Shown piece after piece: positions 12,397 to 23,834 of a DNA stretch of 60,000 bases. The stretch comes from Antedon mediterranea. Taxonomy: Eukaryota > Echinodermata > Crinoidea > Comatulida > Antedonidae. A program made the translations under genes and the position numbers. Position 1 is the stretch's first letter. Each line of letters starts with the position of its first letter. The notes below the pieces were generated by a model, which saw nothing but the letters and a program-made list of their open reading frames with translations, was not told where the DNA came from and did no database searches. The stretch is from contig NC_092680.1 in NCBI RefSeq assembly GCF_964355755.1, positions 8,039,001 through 8,099,000 of the forward strand. Direction: 5' to 3'.

Positions 12397-13964
12397 ATAC
12401 TATAGAACTAAAAATGCATGGTACTGTACACTATACAATTTACAAAATCAACAGATCAAAGGGAAATTATATTAATTATTTAATATTTTGTTAATTTAAT
12501 TAGATAAAAACAATTTCTATTTCAATTATTTGTTGATATTTTAACATAAATAAATGCATATGGCCAAGTTACTAATTTATACCATATTAAATAAATTTTT
12601 ATTACTACATTACTTCTATCTACATAAACAATTTTTTATCAATTAACTTGATTTTGATACATTATATATCTTTCTCATTGATTTTTGTGAACACAAAACT
12701 AGAAAATGTATAATATTTAAAAAAATAGTTTTTGTATTAAAATACAACCAGATTTTTGACATGCGATCGTTGGAGTAATTGGTTGTTCACAAATCTTGAC
12801 ATGTGATAAAAAAAACACAAAGTAATTGGTTGTCTTGAAGGATTCTTTTTAGAAGCCTGTGGTCTTAGGACAGTTAATCAATGTTACTCAGTGATTAATC
12901 ACAGTAAGGTAGCTCCTGGGTATGCTTGTATCCGTGATTGTAGAAACTGCATCAGCGATGAAACCTGCAGTTGCGGATGCGTCTAAAACATTGAATCAAT
13001 AATTCACTCGCAAACCAATAATTATACAAGAAAATGGGAGATGGTTTAATTTTCATAGAAATAAACGTAGTTAGATATTATGGAAGAGGTTTCCAAGAAT
13101 AACCTGTGAAACTGAATGTTATGAAATTCGTGTTAATTACTCATCAGACAATACATGCATTGATTGTTGTTAAGTTTCCTTCAAAATGTTCAAAGAAAAT
13201 CATTCTTGAAAAATTGCAGTTAGGATTTTCCTCACATATTTGTGAGGATTTTATTCAATTTCATTTGCCACTTTGTCATCCAATTTACATTTTTTTTTAT
13301 GATGAATGAAAAAAAAATGTTTTTGTATCAAAACATTAATGTATGTAATTGTAATTGTAAATACAGCAAGCCTCCTTTGGGCACCCCTATTCAGGGAATA
13401 TCTCTATTGATATAGTATTAATATAGGATACTTTCATATATGAAAATTAAATTCATATGAAAATTCAAGCATTTTGTTGGATTTAGAAGGTGTGTCCTTA
13501 TGTAGATGCTAACATTTCCAAACCTGTTGTAAATATGGATTACTGAGGAAGAAATATTGTGAGGGAAGTCGGATTCAATGAGTTTCCTGTAAATTCTTTA
13601 GAAAAAGAAATTAGGTCAAATTTACAAGCATTTTAGATATACATAATCGATGAGTATTCACTACTGTTATGTAATCAGACTCTTCACTGTGCTTCAGTTA
13701 CTGTGTTTATTAAACAACATTATGTATCTAATTTAGTATAAAAATTAATAAAACTATATGTTAATTATGATGCAAAAGATCTTGTACAGTCTGATAAATA
13801 TTCTGTATAATGTGATATAATAGTTTAATACAATAACAAATTATGAATTATTATATATTTCCTCGTAGCTGATTAGACTGAAATATATATAGTGCTGTTC
13901 CGCCATACCACGCCGAGAGTGTTAAAGAGTGGCTATCCAATCGAGTTTGAACAATACCATGAAA
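12397..13964. other. Non-coding DNA, no gene seen
   Basis: A loose duplication is visible near 12758-12835 (TTGACATG...GTAATTGGTTGT occurring twice). No coding or RNA feature was recognised. Confidence 0.45.
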
Positions 13965-14035
13965 GCCCCAGTGGTCTAATGGTTAGGACATCTGCATATC
14001 AAGCAGGCGGTCGAGTTCGAGTCTCGGTTGGGGCG
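13965..14035 (+). tRNA. tRNA-like gene or pseudogene, anticodon ATC
   Basis: The sequence folds as a tRNA cloverleaf: 7-bp acceptor stem GCCCCAG/TTGGGGC with discriminator G, D arm GTCTAATGGTTAGGAC with the GG pair, anticodon stem TCTGC/GCAGG, T stem TCGAG/CTCGG and canonical T loop TTCGAGT. A- and B-box promoter sequences are therefore present. The anticodon loop ATATCAA gives anticodon ATC, which would read the Asp codon GAU. Eukaryotic Asp tRNAs normally carry GTC. The variable region is only three bases (CGG) instead of the usual four or five. No T-run terminator follows immediately (CGACTTTTTC comes about three bases later and may serve). It could be a real odd tRNA, a pseudogene, or the head of a SINE; the body resembles Glu/Asp-type tRNAs. 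Confidence 0.6.
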
Positions 14036-14131
14036 ACTTTTTCACATTCTCACAGATTTCCTCATCTTTATCGTTTCAAATTAATTAATTAAATTTCAGT
14101 ATATCACCCGGCGGTTTAGAATTAATTTTCT

Positions 14132-14495
14132 TTGCCTGATGTGTTTATATATATTAAAGAGCTACAAATTGATGTGTGTGTATATATGTGTGTGTTATTA
14201 TTACTCGCCAAGTTGATGTTTAATTACTATTTTATGGTCGAAAAGCAATCTTCAAGATCAACTAATCAATTTAAGTCGGGTCTCGAACAGGCATGGTCCA
14301 ACCATTCACTAAAATTTGCGCCTTATTCAAGATTTGATGTTATTTTCAAGAGGGATCCAGCACCTACTGAGTTCCGTAAACAAGTAAACAATAATATGTT
14401 CAACCAAGGAAGATCTTATCCTTCCCTGATTTCTGAAAACTATATCGTGCTTAGAAATATTGGATATTTCCTTGAAAGCAAAAGTAATGATTGCT
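14132..14495 (+). pseudogene. Unrecognised ORF, possibly a coding relic truncated by a transposon
   Basis: A 130-codon ORF runs from 14132 to 14524. From about residue 30 on, its composition looks protein-like (for example SGLEQAWSNHSLKFAPYSRF and NNMFNQGRSYPSLISENY), unlike the Leu/Ile/Tyr-rich chance ORFs elsewhere. The reading frame is broken by entry into a family-A transposon at 14496, which supplies the last codons and the stop. I do not recognise the family. No flanking splice sites of good quality were identified, so an exon is not proven. It could be a decayed exon, part of an unknown mobile element, or chance. Confidence 0.25.
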
Positions 14496-14749
14496 TTAAA
14501 GATGTATTGTCCCCCAAAAAATGAAAAATAAAGATGAAAAAAATCAAATTTTGAATAAACCGTTTTGTAGTTAACATAAAGTTATTCGCTTCCACCGAAA
14601 AAAAATCCGAAAAAAATATTGATTTCGCTTATAAAAAAATCAAAATAAGTTTACCATTTTTTGGAACTTATCGGCTCAGAAATTAGGCCGGTAGAGCTAA
14701 CTCATACATATGCATGATATGTTAATGAGCATCCACACAGCAGAGATCT

Positions 14750-15785
14750 GATCTAACAATGGACGATGCACGTTGTATGTACAACAACACCACCAGAGAG
14801 ATCGACGCGATTCGACTGTTTAGTGTTATGTGGGTTTCCCTGGCCTGATCGTATAAATATGTAAAGCTGAGCTGTTAATTTGTCGGTAAGTAGGCCTAGA
14901 CGGTTATTTTAAATATAATAATATATATAACGCAATAATAACAGGAAGGTAAATTAATTAACTTAGCCTGGGATTTTTTCAGTTCAGGGCTAGGCCTAGA
15001 ATAATTAATACATGCTGCTGCATATTACTAGGCTAGTAGCAAGCAGACTGTGACAATCGGGTACCTGCAGAAGATGCCCAGCTAGGCCCTATACATTGTA
15101 CTCTTCATAGACTGGCCTAGGCTATATGCCATCAATCTTAGCTACATTCCAAAAATACAGCCAGCTTGCTGTACCATATATATTTACAGTTGAAGCTTGT
15201 TTAATTTAACAAATTTTTATGATAAAAATAAAACAAACATTTTTCAGGGAAAATGGTTGCAATACAAGCCTGAAATTGAGAACCTTCCAGCAGCACTGTA
15301 CAAGTAGACAGAGGGAAAAAGCCAGCTTAGCCATTTTACAACACAAACAACAAATGTTCTCTGTACTGTAGTAAGTCAAATATTTATTTTCTCTTTTTAT
15401 AAGTTATAACATTATAAGTAATGTTTTAATTACCATAGAAAGGTAGTATACTTATTTGACTATGTCAAAGTAAGCAATTTCACTAGCCCAATTTTGCACC
15501 AAATATGCATGATCTATTTTTTCCAGATTTTCATACTTTGCTTTTACTTTTTTTAAAGACGTTGAGCTGATGAAGACTGGAACAGAGGTCACCCAAAGAC
15601 AACAATGATAGACTCGGTATTGGAATATGATTGGATATTGCAGGAAAAATATTTCTGACTCTCCTGCTGCATTCGGCCAATATGTTCTTTTCCAGCTTGT
15701 AAAATATTGTATAATTTTTTTTGTATTATATGTACAGTATATTATTTTGTAAACATAACATTCAATAAATAAAAAAAAACCTACT
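14750..15785 (+). ncRNA. Candidate spliced non-coding transcript inside a transposon
   Basis: Three exon-like segments are linked by consensus splice sites: a donor TCG|GTAAGT at 14885; an acceptor TTTTTCAG at 15247 with a second exon 15248-15370 closing at GTA|GTAAGT; and an acceptor TTTTTTTAAAG at 15558 starting a third segment that reaches a poly(A) signal AATAAA at 15764. Exons contain stops in all frames, so no protein is expected. The start of exon 1 is not known and is set loosely. Splice sites of this quality do occur by chance; transcription is not shown. Confidence 0.25.
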
Positions 15786-16253
15786 ACAACAGTTCAGTAC
15801 ACAGGATAAATTCTTCAAATTTACTTACACTTCATAATTTTACTGTAAATATTACAGTTCAAAAGGAGTTAATAAAATATATATATACAGTATATCTTAT
15901 TGAATTCCTGTATTGTTTGTTGTGTCAATTTGTCTACTAATTATCAATGTGTTGATTAATGGCAGTAATTACGACAGCTATAGTCTTCTAAGATCGCTCA
16001 CATCCATTACAAAGTGTCATTTTAATAGTAAGAAACGTTTCAATAAATTGTGAATGTTGCCACTGTACGATACATTTTATGTTTCTCACTACTTGCTCTT
16101 ATTGTTCAATCAATCAACCTAAAAAAAAAAAGAAATTTGTGTCAAAATATCTGCATAAAATGTTTATTTGCGGAATGTTAATTTGAACCTATTGCATTTG
16201 ATACAGAAAATATTTTTTAAATATTGCATCAGTAAAACATCCAAAACAATATT

Positions 16254-17043
16254 CGCCGTGGTTAGGATTCCGGCACCGGAACTCAACTGCCAACCGTTAG
16301 GGAATCCGACACGCTATTGCGCATGCCCAGAGCGCCGGTAATCGGTGACTCAACAGCGATGGATCATTTCATAGCTCCGCCACGCGGCGAACTAGCGTAG
16401 ATGCCTACTAATAACGGGATCCACTAATAGTAAATACTAGGCTAGGCCTACCAGCTAGACGTGACCAGTGGGCCTATTTATTTTGTAATTAAAAAGTGGT
16501 TGCTTCATTCATATATAAACTTCATATAGGGCCTAATTATGAATTATATAATTACATGAGTTGACTAGTTTTATGATTTTTCAAGTACAAAATAAAAGAT
16601 TTCATATAACGCATTATAACTGTACATAACATGCAATCACAAGTTAATTTATTGACGGCAGCCACCGCGTGGATGTGAAAAAACTGTTCGGGAAGTCGGG
16701 GTCGCAACGCTAAATACAGCATTACGATTCTTACGGTAGATAGATATACCGATTCTTATTAATATCATAATTATTTTAACGCGTGGCGCCTGGCGTATTC
16801 GTATTTTAATTATTAATTCATGTATGGCCTAGGCCAAGTTTAATCCATCACTCTCTCGCTCGCGCAACGACTAACTAGGCTACAGTAAATCCTAACACTC
16901 CGACCCTCAGCAGTGGTAGTGTGGTGTGCAGTGTGGCACAAGCTATAATATTCACTTCCCAGAGCTCTGAGCATGCGCAATAGCGTGTCGGATTCCCTAA
17001 CGGTGGGCAGTTGAGTTCCGGTGCCAGAATCCTAACCACGGCG
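16254..17043. mobile_element. Mutator-like (MULE) non-autonomous element, 9-bp TSD
   Basis: This 790-bp element has terminal inverted repeats of about 80 bp beginning CGCCGTGGTTAGGATTC, with only a few mismatches between arms (such as CCGGCACC/CTGGCACC). It is flanked by a perfect 9-bp direct repeat AACAATATT at 16245-16253 and 17044-17052. Long terminal repeats plus a 9-bp target duplication are the hallmark of the Mutator superfamily. It lies inside the larger TTAA element and so is younger than it. No ORF of transposase size is present. Confidence 0.85.
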
Positions 17044-17798
17044 AACAATATTAAGATTTTCTTTTTTTTTTAATTTTCACTGCCGAATAGATAGTTGAAA
17101 TCTTTAAAAATTAAACCAATTCATCATGATTAAAACAAAAATACATCCCTTCTGGTGGTGGTCTACTGCAGCCCTAGCTAGCAGTGTACTGCCTAGGCCT
17201 ACTACACTCTACTTCTAGAGACAGAAGTAGGCAGCAGTTAGGCTACTCGAGACTGTCAGTGCTAGTACAGTAGTAGTAGTAGACTAGTAGTAGTAGTACA
17301 GTAGCAGCAAATTCGGGCCTAGGCCTAGCTAGGCCTCTCCTGTTAGCGAAACAAAAACTCACCTAAATGAATAAGATTCAACATCAAAGTTACCAACTGT
17401 AATTCTAACTTAGCATTCTGCTAGCTATAGTTTTCGTGTTTTCTTCAAGATTCGTCTCGCATCATCACTACTCGACTCTCTCGCACGCATGCATTGCTAT
17501 CGTTGTTGGCTGTTGATTTCGAAAGCATCATCATCCACATGATGTATCCATACAATATGAATATTTATGAGCTAACTCAGGTCAAGGGTTAAATTAAACC
17601 GGAACACATTTGTCTTCCAGACAAATAGCTTCCGGTTGGTTAATTTTTGCATTAAATTGCGATTTTCCCGTGTAAAAAATTATTTTTTTCAATCCAAATT
17701 GAGGTCAAAGTGAATAACTTTTATGTGCAATTAAAATGGCCTATTCAACAAAAATATTGAAAAAAAAATTTTTTTTCAGGGGGACAATACATCTTTAA

Positions 17799-18530
17799 TT
17801 AATACAATACATAATTGTGTAAATTGCCTAATTATTATTTAATGAAGCATAATTATGATTTAGAAATCAGTCGTGCAAAAATGTACTTCTAATAAACAGA
17901 CCATCCTTTACAGTGCAAGTCTACATTCGTCATTTTTCACTATAAAAGTGCTAGCAATAGGAATCCTTACAATTTCCTTGGATCACACATCATTTGATTA
18001 AGACAATAGGGTTGTTTCTATTGTTCCTGCTCTATTCAATCATTCAGACCTTTGCAATGGGTCACTATTTATCAACAAGACTCTGAAGGATTACATTGTT
18101 AATACTATTGAATAATATATGATTTATAGGCATAGCCACCATAGTACAAGAAGATTCTAAATCTAAAGGACAAATTAAACAGTAGTTGTATTTCACTGGG
18201 TGTATGTATACCGTATTGCTATTAATTGTATCATATACTATGATCAAGATTTGACTTTGACCCTTTGACAATCATGATTGTACAATTAGACTTGAAGTGT
18301 AAATCTACATTGGATTAAATATATTTGTATAAGGTAAGTCATGTTTCTGTGAAATATAGTACTTTTGTATACAATTTGGCAGGTACAGTATACTGTACAT
18401 CAAATGCTTGCCTTTTTACATAATTTCTGTTCAAAATTCAGTAGCATAAATTGTGTTCTTTTAAATTTTTTAAAATGATTTTATTTCTATTCTGAGAAAG
18501 AAAGAAAGCTGTTACAACCGTTAATGTAGA
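17799..18530. other. Non-coding DNA, no gene seen
   Basis: AT-rich spacer. One minus-strand ORF of 68 codons has no recognisable feature. Confidence 0.5.
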
Positions 18531-19120
18531 AAACGCCAGCTAATGTCGAAACAACCGTTAATGTAGAACAATCCACCGCTTATGTAGTAAAACCTCCAGC
18601 TTATGTAGAAATACCAACAGCTGTACGTAAGAGAGGTGGTCCTGTAAAAGAGTCGTCACTGACGATTATGAGCAGCGGTCCCTTAATAGAGAGAAAGAGG
18701 TTGTGGTCCCTTAAAAGAGGTGGTCATTTACAAAAGGTGTGGTCGTTAAGAGAGAGGTGATCCCCTTACGAGAGATGGTCGATTATTAGAAGCGGTCCCT
18801 TAACATAGATGGTTACAATTACGATGTGTGGTCGTTTTAGAAAGTTGGTTGCTTACGAGAGGTGGAAAGACTGATAACTAAGTAAAGATCGATGCATTTG
18901 CACATGATTTAGACATTTTCTACATTAGCTGGCGATAGTAACTACATAAGCTGGGAGGCACTTTTCGTTACTACATAAGCTGATGACCGTTTCTACATTA
19001 GCGGGTGTTGATTTTTATTTACTACATAAGCTGTTGGCGTTTCTACATAAGCTGGAGGTTTTACTACATAAGCGGTGGATTGTTCTACATTAACGGTTGT
19101 TTCGACATTAGCTGGCGTTT
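18531..19120. mobile_element. Inverted-repeat element built of about 22-bp units
   Basis: The two ends are 92-base inverted repeats (18531-18622 and 19029-19120) starting AAACGCCAGCTAATGTCG and differing at only two positions. Each arm is itself an array of GCTTATGTAG-type units (CAGCTAATGTCG, CCGTTAATGTAG, CCGCTTATGTAG, CAGCTTATGTAG) spaced about 20-22 bases. The right side continues inward with more units (CTACATAAGCTG). The centre (18630-18870) is a second array of GAGAGGTGGTCCCTTA-like units with similar spacing. One further unit lies just outside the left arm at 18515. No target duplication or ORF was identified, so the transposon superfamily is unknown. Confidence 0.85.
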
Positions 19121-22100
19121 ATTTAATTTAGCTTTATTTTAATTCAAACATAACTGTATTTTACCTAAGACTAGAAACTTAAACGTTTTTGTTTTTTCCC
19201 ACCTTTCAACATTTGACATTCCTATGAAAATAGTTGATAGTATTTAAAAAATTTGTGTTTTTCCTGTACAACTTTATTTTAAGCATGATCACCCAAGCAA
19301 GCCCTTTATTTGTTTTTAATTTGTTATATAACATATTATAGATTATTAATAGACTACATAGTACAGTAAATACCGTCCTTAACTAGTCATTACTTATTTA
19401 TTACTGTCCATCTATTATGCTTTATTTCTGCATATTGTTCATTTTGTCATCAGATGTTGTTGTCACCAAGATGTCTACATGTTTTAGATTAATAAAGTCA
19501 CCATGGAAACAATAATATGTCATAATGATGATTGTGATGCAATGTTTAATATTTCAAAGTATACTTATTCCTGATCCTGGCCTAATAAATGTTGCAATAT
19601 TAAATTCCAACTTATAATCCATTTATTGGAGTTGACACAACAAGTCTTTGATTGAATTAATGTTTTAGTGTTCAATACAGTATGATGACCTAATAAAATA
19701 ATTTATCTCAAATGTTGTGTCGTGAATTCATTATTTTCAAGCTTTTGCATTGGAATGGTAGACAATAAGAGACATCGCTTGTGTCTCAATGCGAAATAAC
19801 CCATCACACACCTGTTAACTACCCTTCGCCTTGTTTTCTGTCCCATTGCGAAAGCCATCTCTGTTACAGTACCTACTGCTGTATAAAATGCTACATTAAA
19901 GCATGATCTGGAAAACTTCACTAATAAAATTGACATACATAAATCATGATAAAGATGCTGTATATTTCTGGATATCTTACTGGAGGCTGGTAAATCAGCA
20001 TCCAGGTTGAACAAGTAGTCTAATAACCTAAATCCTACCTGATTGATCTAGATAATACAATAGGAAATATTTAATTCTGGGAAGCAATACATGTTAGCAC
20101 ATGCTTGAACGATTTTGTAACTTTGATAAAGTATGCAGAAATCGTTCTCCAAGATTATACATTTCATATCATTGCTTTGATGACTTTGTGGAATCATTCA
20201 TTCTGTTTGCCACTATTACAACTTTAAGGGATTTTTTTAAATAGTAGAAGTTCATTGTTTTATTCCATTTAAGATGGATGGTATACTGTACTTTGATTTT
20301 TATATTTAAGGTCAGTACTGTACTGTACTCACTGTAGGTAGGTGTTTTATAGAATTTAGGACATTACAGTAGACAAGATTATCCTTTTGTTAACAACACA
20401 TTATAATGTCTATTGCATAATCGATTACTAGTATTTAGTATTTAGCCTCATACGTTTGCTAGTACCTGAGCTACACATATAGACTTTAAAAGCTGAACGG
20501 AAACTGCGAGTCTCCAGCTTGTCGTGTGACCTAGTGCCAAGTTCAATACGTTTTCTGACTCGCACACGACATGGGGATTTTATGGTCCGTTGAGTATGCG
20601 TGAACTTATAAGTTTAGAGGTAATCGCACCAAGTATAGCAACACAGGAATAGTTGGCCAACACATAACTTTTTCTTTTCAATTCAGACCCGTCACTTTGT
20701 GGAGATACGATCTTTTCAGTAATTCACTTACTAGTTGTGCTCCTTAGGAGGTTTTATGTGTACAGTAGCAACAATGAAAGGGTGCATGATAAAGCATCCA
20801 AAATAATGAAAGTTTTTGAAGGCTTCTAAAATTTGAAAAAAGTTTTATTAATTATTTTAAATTATTTTTAAATTTGAACTTTGAAAGTAACTCACCCACA
20901 TAATGTCTGTCCAAAAATAAATTAAGTTACATGGTTCCATGCCAATATATAGGAATTCTGTACATAGTTTGCTAGAAGAAAAATTTGAAAAATAGGTGAG
21001 ATACTACATACAGGTAAATATTTATTATTAAATATTACATTATTTAAATTTAAAATAAATTTTATTTTAATGAACACTGTACAGTATCAGTGGCATTCAA
21101 CATGTTAGTGGTGCTAATATTATAGCAGCAGAAAATATATAATATTACTATAAATAAATTGCTTATAGTAAAAAAATGATTGCAAACAGACTTTTTATCA
21201 ATGTAAGTAAAACATTCAAAAGGCGCTGGTTTAAATAAAATACGGTAGGTTGTTGTTGTGGACAATTTCATTTCACTTTCTAACAGTCTCTTTCACCTAA
21301 AAGTGCTATCGTACTCGAAAGGCCAATTTACACAGACAAGTGGTAACAGTAAGAAAAACCGCGTAGCTTCTCCTATATAGAATACTGTATGTATGTATCT
21401 TGAGCGGAAACCACCCGTCCACTGTTGTGTTTAAATGGTCATTAGGAATAATTTAATAAATGAATCTATATTTTTATTATACCAGTATCTGTACCAATAT
21501 GTGTAGGTGTTTTTTTTATTATTCTAAAACGATTTCAGCATCAATTTATATTTCAGTTCATATTCTGTTATAATTATTACATATTTTAGTTTTAGTAAAA
21601 TAATTTTAATGTGACTTTTTTTTTTAATCTTATAGTATATTAATGTGATTTTGGTTAAAATTGATCATGGAAAGTACACAGCATGAGTCATTGGCATCAT
21701 ATACCTATGTTTATACTGTAAATAAAGAATGAGTAGTATAACAGTTGGAACAGATACATGTTACACTATTGTCATTTTTATGTACTATATTTTATAAGAA
21801 CAGATGTTTATGTTTTCAGTCATTAATCCAATTCTGGTAATAATAGATAGTTTGTCTTTATGGGCATTTTTCAAAAGTATATTTTTTGTTGTTTTGTTTT
21901 CTATTACAGTTTGGTGGTTTACAAAGATCACGTTGCAACCTAATTTTTTATGAAAATAAAGGACATTATTGTCCACAGAGCGATGTAAATGTTTGTTACC
22001 AGTCAGTGACCCAATTGTATTAGCAGCTAAAAATTGCTAATGCCATCGAGGATGTTTTAAGATCATCTTCTTTGTGTGGATCTTTCTACATACTGCACGT

Positions 22101-23773
22101 ACATACATTGTTTTATCATGTTTGTATAATACAAACTTATGATAGTTAACTATAGGCTAAAGTTAACTTTGCAGATAACTGAATAACAACCAAACAACTA
22201 TCGATCAATCAATATTAATAATGTGTTTTTTTGTGGGTTTTTGCTAATGACTCAATAGGCCCTATTCTCACTCAATAGGAAATAACCATATCCAAACTTT
22301 ATGACTTATAATAATTGTAGAGTTACATTTGTATATATACTTTATGACTTATAATAATTGTAGAGTTACATTTGTATATATATATATTTTTTTTCGGGGG
22401 GGGGGGGGGGGGGGTCTAAACTAGGCAGCAGATTTGCTTTAGAAAAATATTACACCTCATAAATTAACTCGAAGTGATGATGAAACTTCCATCCTTTTAT
22501 TTCCAACTGTACTGTAGGTATAAGAAAATTTAATCATGCGTGTCTTAACTTGCCAAGATTACCGTACATACAGTACACCTTGCTTCAGATGCAAATCCAA
22601 TGTACAGTATTGAGTATGAACATGCAGAATATAAATAATTCATCAATGGTGTAAAATTGTGGTATACTACTGTATATAACATTCATTAGTTATTTTCTTG
22701 CTATTCTAACATAAATTGCCTGTAAAGTGTCAGGTAGTACAGTATGATGCATTACATGAATTACTAACTTTCTTTTGCAAAAACATTTCATATAAACATG
22801 GAATATTGATAATGTACCATAGTAGTAGTTTCAATTGCCAATTATTGTTTTAAAAGATCCCCAACGTTGGTTTCGATGAGGAACAAAACATTTCCCAAAC
22901 AATCCCATTTTAGTATTCTTTGTGAGATGTATTGTAATATGGTGAAAAAGTGACATCATTGAGTGAGATTAAAATTAGTGTTATAATATTATTACACATA
23001 GAAGTGATACATTCTTTTAGTTCTTTAATAAAAAACACTCATTTATGGTTTGAATTCATATTTTTTAAGATGTGAACTTTAATTTGAGACTTCGACATTT
23101 GATACAGTATGTAACTTTATTATCTATGAATAATTAATTAATACTCTAACCTACCAGCATTGTCATTTTAGTAAGTAATTTCTAAATAAATATGATAACC
23201 TAATGAATTCAAATAAGTTTACTAGCAAGTGGTACAGTAATATTAAATAGACATAGTCTTCTCCAGTACTAATAGAGTGATACAAATGAAATCCATGTTT
23301 ACAAGATCAAAATAAGCCAACATCTTGAAATGGATTTGGGTGTGGTTTACAAAAAACAAACAGTGGGTGAATGTTTGTTTGCTATTTTTACGTCATTTTA
23401 AGCTTGATCAATGTGTTATAAGCGAGATGGTGTGAAAATAAGAAATTTCCAACTGGCCTATTAACTGAATGTACAATTATAGGAAGTACAGTAAATACCC
23501 ACAATGCATTTGATACTGTAATAACCTGTTCCTTAATCCTTCTTAAGTCCTGGTTAAGATTTAAAGTTTGGTCTAGTCGTAAGCAGGATATGAACATGAT
23601 AATGATGCCAAGACAAAACAAAATTGAGAAAAAACATGAAACAATCTAGAATTTATTAGGATTTTTGACATTTCTGTCAAACTGGGACAAAATATATTTA
23701 CTCATAAAACACAATTAAAATAAAATTAATATTATTAAAATGAATATAATATTTTTGTTGTTTATTTTTGCAG
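19121..23773. other. Non-coding DNA upstream of the first secure PDE7 exon
   Basis: No supported gene. A minus-strand ORF of 103 codons at 19703-20014 has no recognisable domain. A patch of higher GC content at about 20470-20760 has no identity. The stretch holds the 43-bp duplication and G tract listed separately. It is probably PDE7 intron. Confidence 0.5.
22296..22414 (+). repeat. 43-bp duplication, TA repeat and 19-base G tract
   Basis: ACTTTATGACTTATAATAAT and the following 23 bases occur twice in tandem (22296 and 22339). A short (TA)n/T8 tract and an uninterrupted run of 19 G (22396-22414) follow directly. Such a G run can form quadruplex or triplex DNA and is also prone to sequencing-length error. 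Confidence 0.9.
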
Positions 23774-23834
23774 AGGCGGGGTGGCATATCATATGGTAGA
23801 GATGAAAAGGCTGCCAAGTATGTTCGCATGTTAG
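23774..23834 (+). CDS. PDE7: PDE7 exon a: RRGGISY / MLG segment
   Basis: Acceptor TTTTTGCAG, donor G|GTAAGT. It encodes [20 protein letters not shown] plus the first base of a Gly codon. This aligns with the PDE7A segment RRGAISY...YIRMLG, where RRGAI has been described as a pseudosubstrate for the PKA catalytic subunit. It starts in phase 0 and ends in phase 1. Confidence 0.93.

Larger units (their letters stand above)
14496..17798. mobile_element. 3.3-kb TTAA-flanked element, family A, with nested insertion
   Basis: Left terminus TTAAAGATGTATTGTCCCCC (14496) and right terminus GGGGGACAATACATCTTTAA (17798) are perfect inverted copies flanked by TTAA. Both subterminal regions match the 337-bp copy at 36837 and the 550-bp copy at 55130. 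The interior contains a complete younger insertion (16254-17043), TAGGCCTA-rich tracts near 14890, 15120, 17200 and 17320, and an exon-like set (14885-15785). No transposase ORF exists, so it is non-autonomous. An alternative is two separate family-A elements that each kept only one end. Confidence 0.6.

Noticed and set aside
12204-12494. Repeat ORFs (GTNAQ and STLCI repeats)
   Set aside because: Generated by the 15-bp tandem repeat on either strand.
19703-20014. 103-codon minus-strand ORF as a gene
   Set aside because: No domain, no splice context and no neighbouring exon; length is within chance range for this window.
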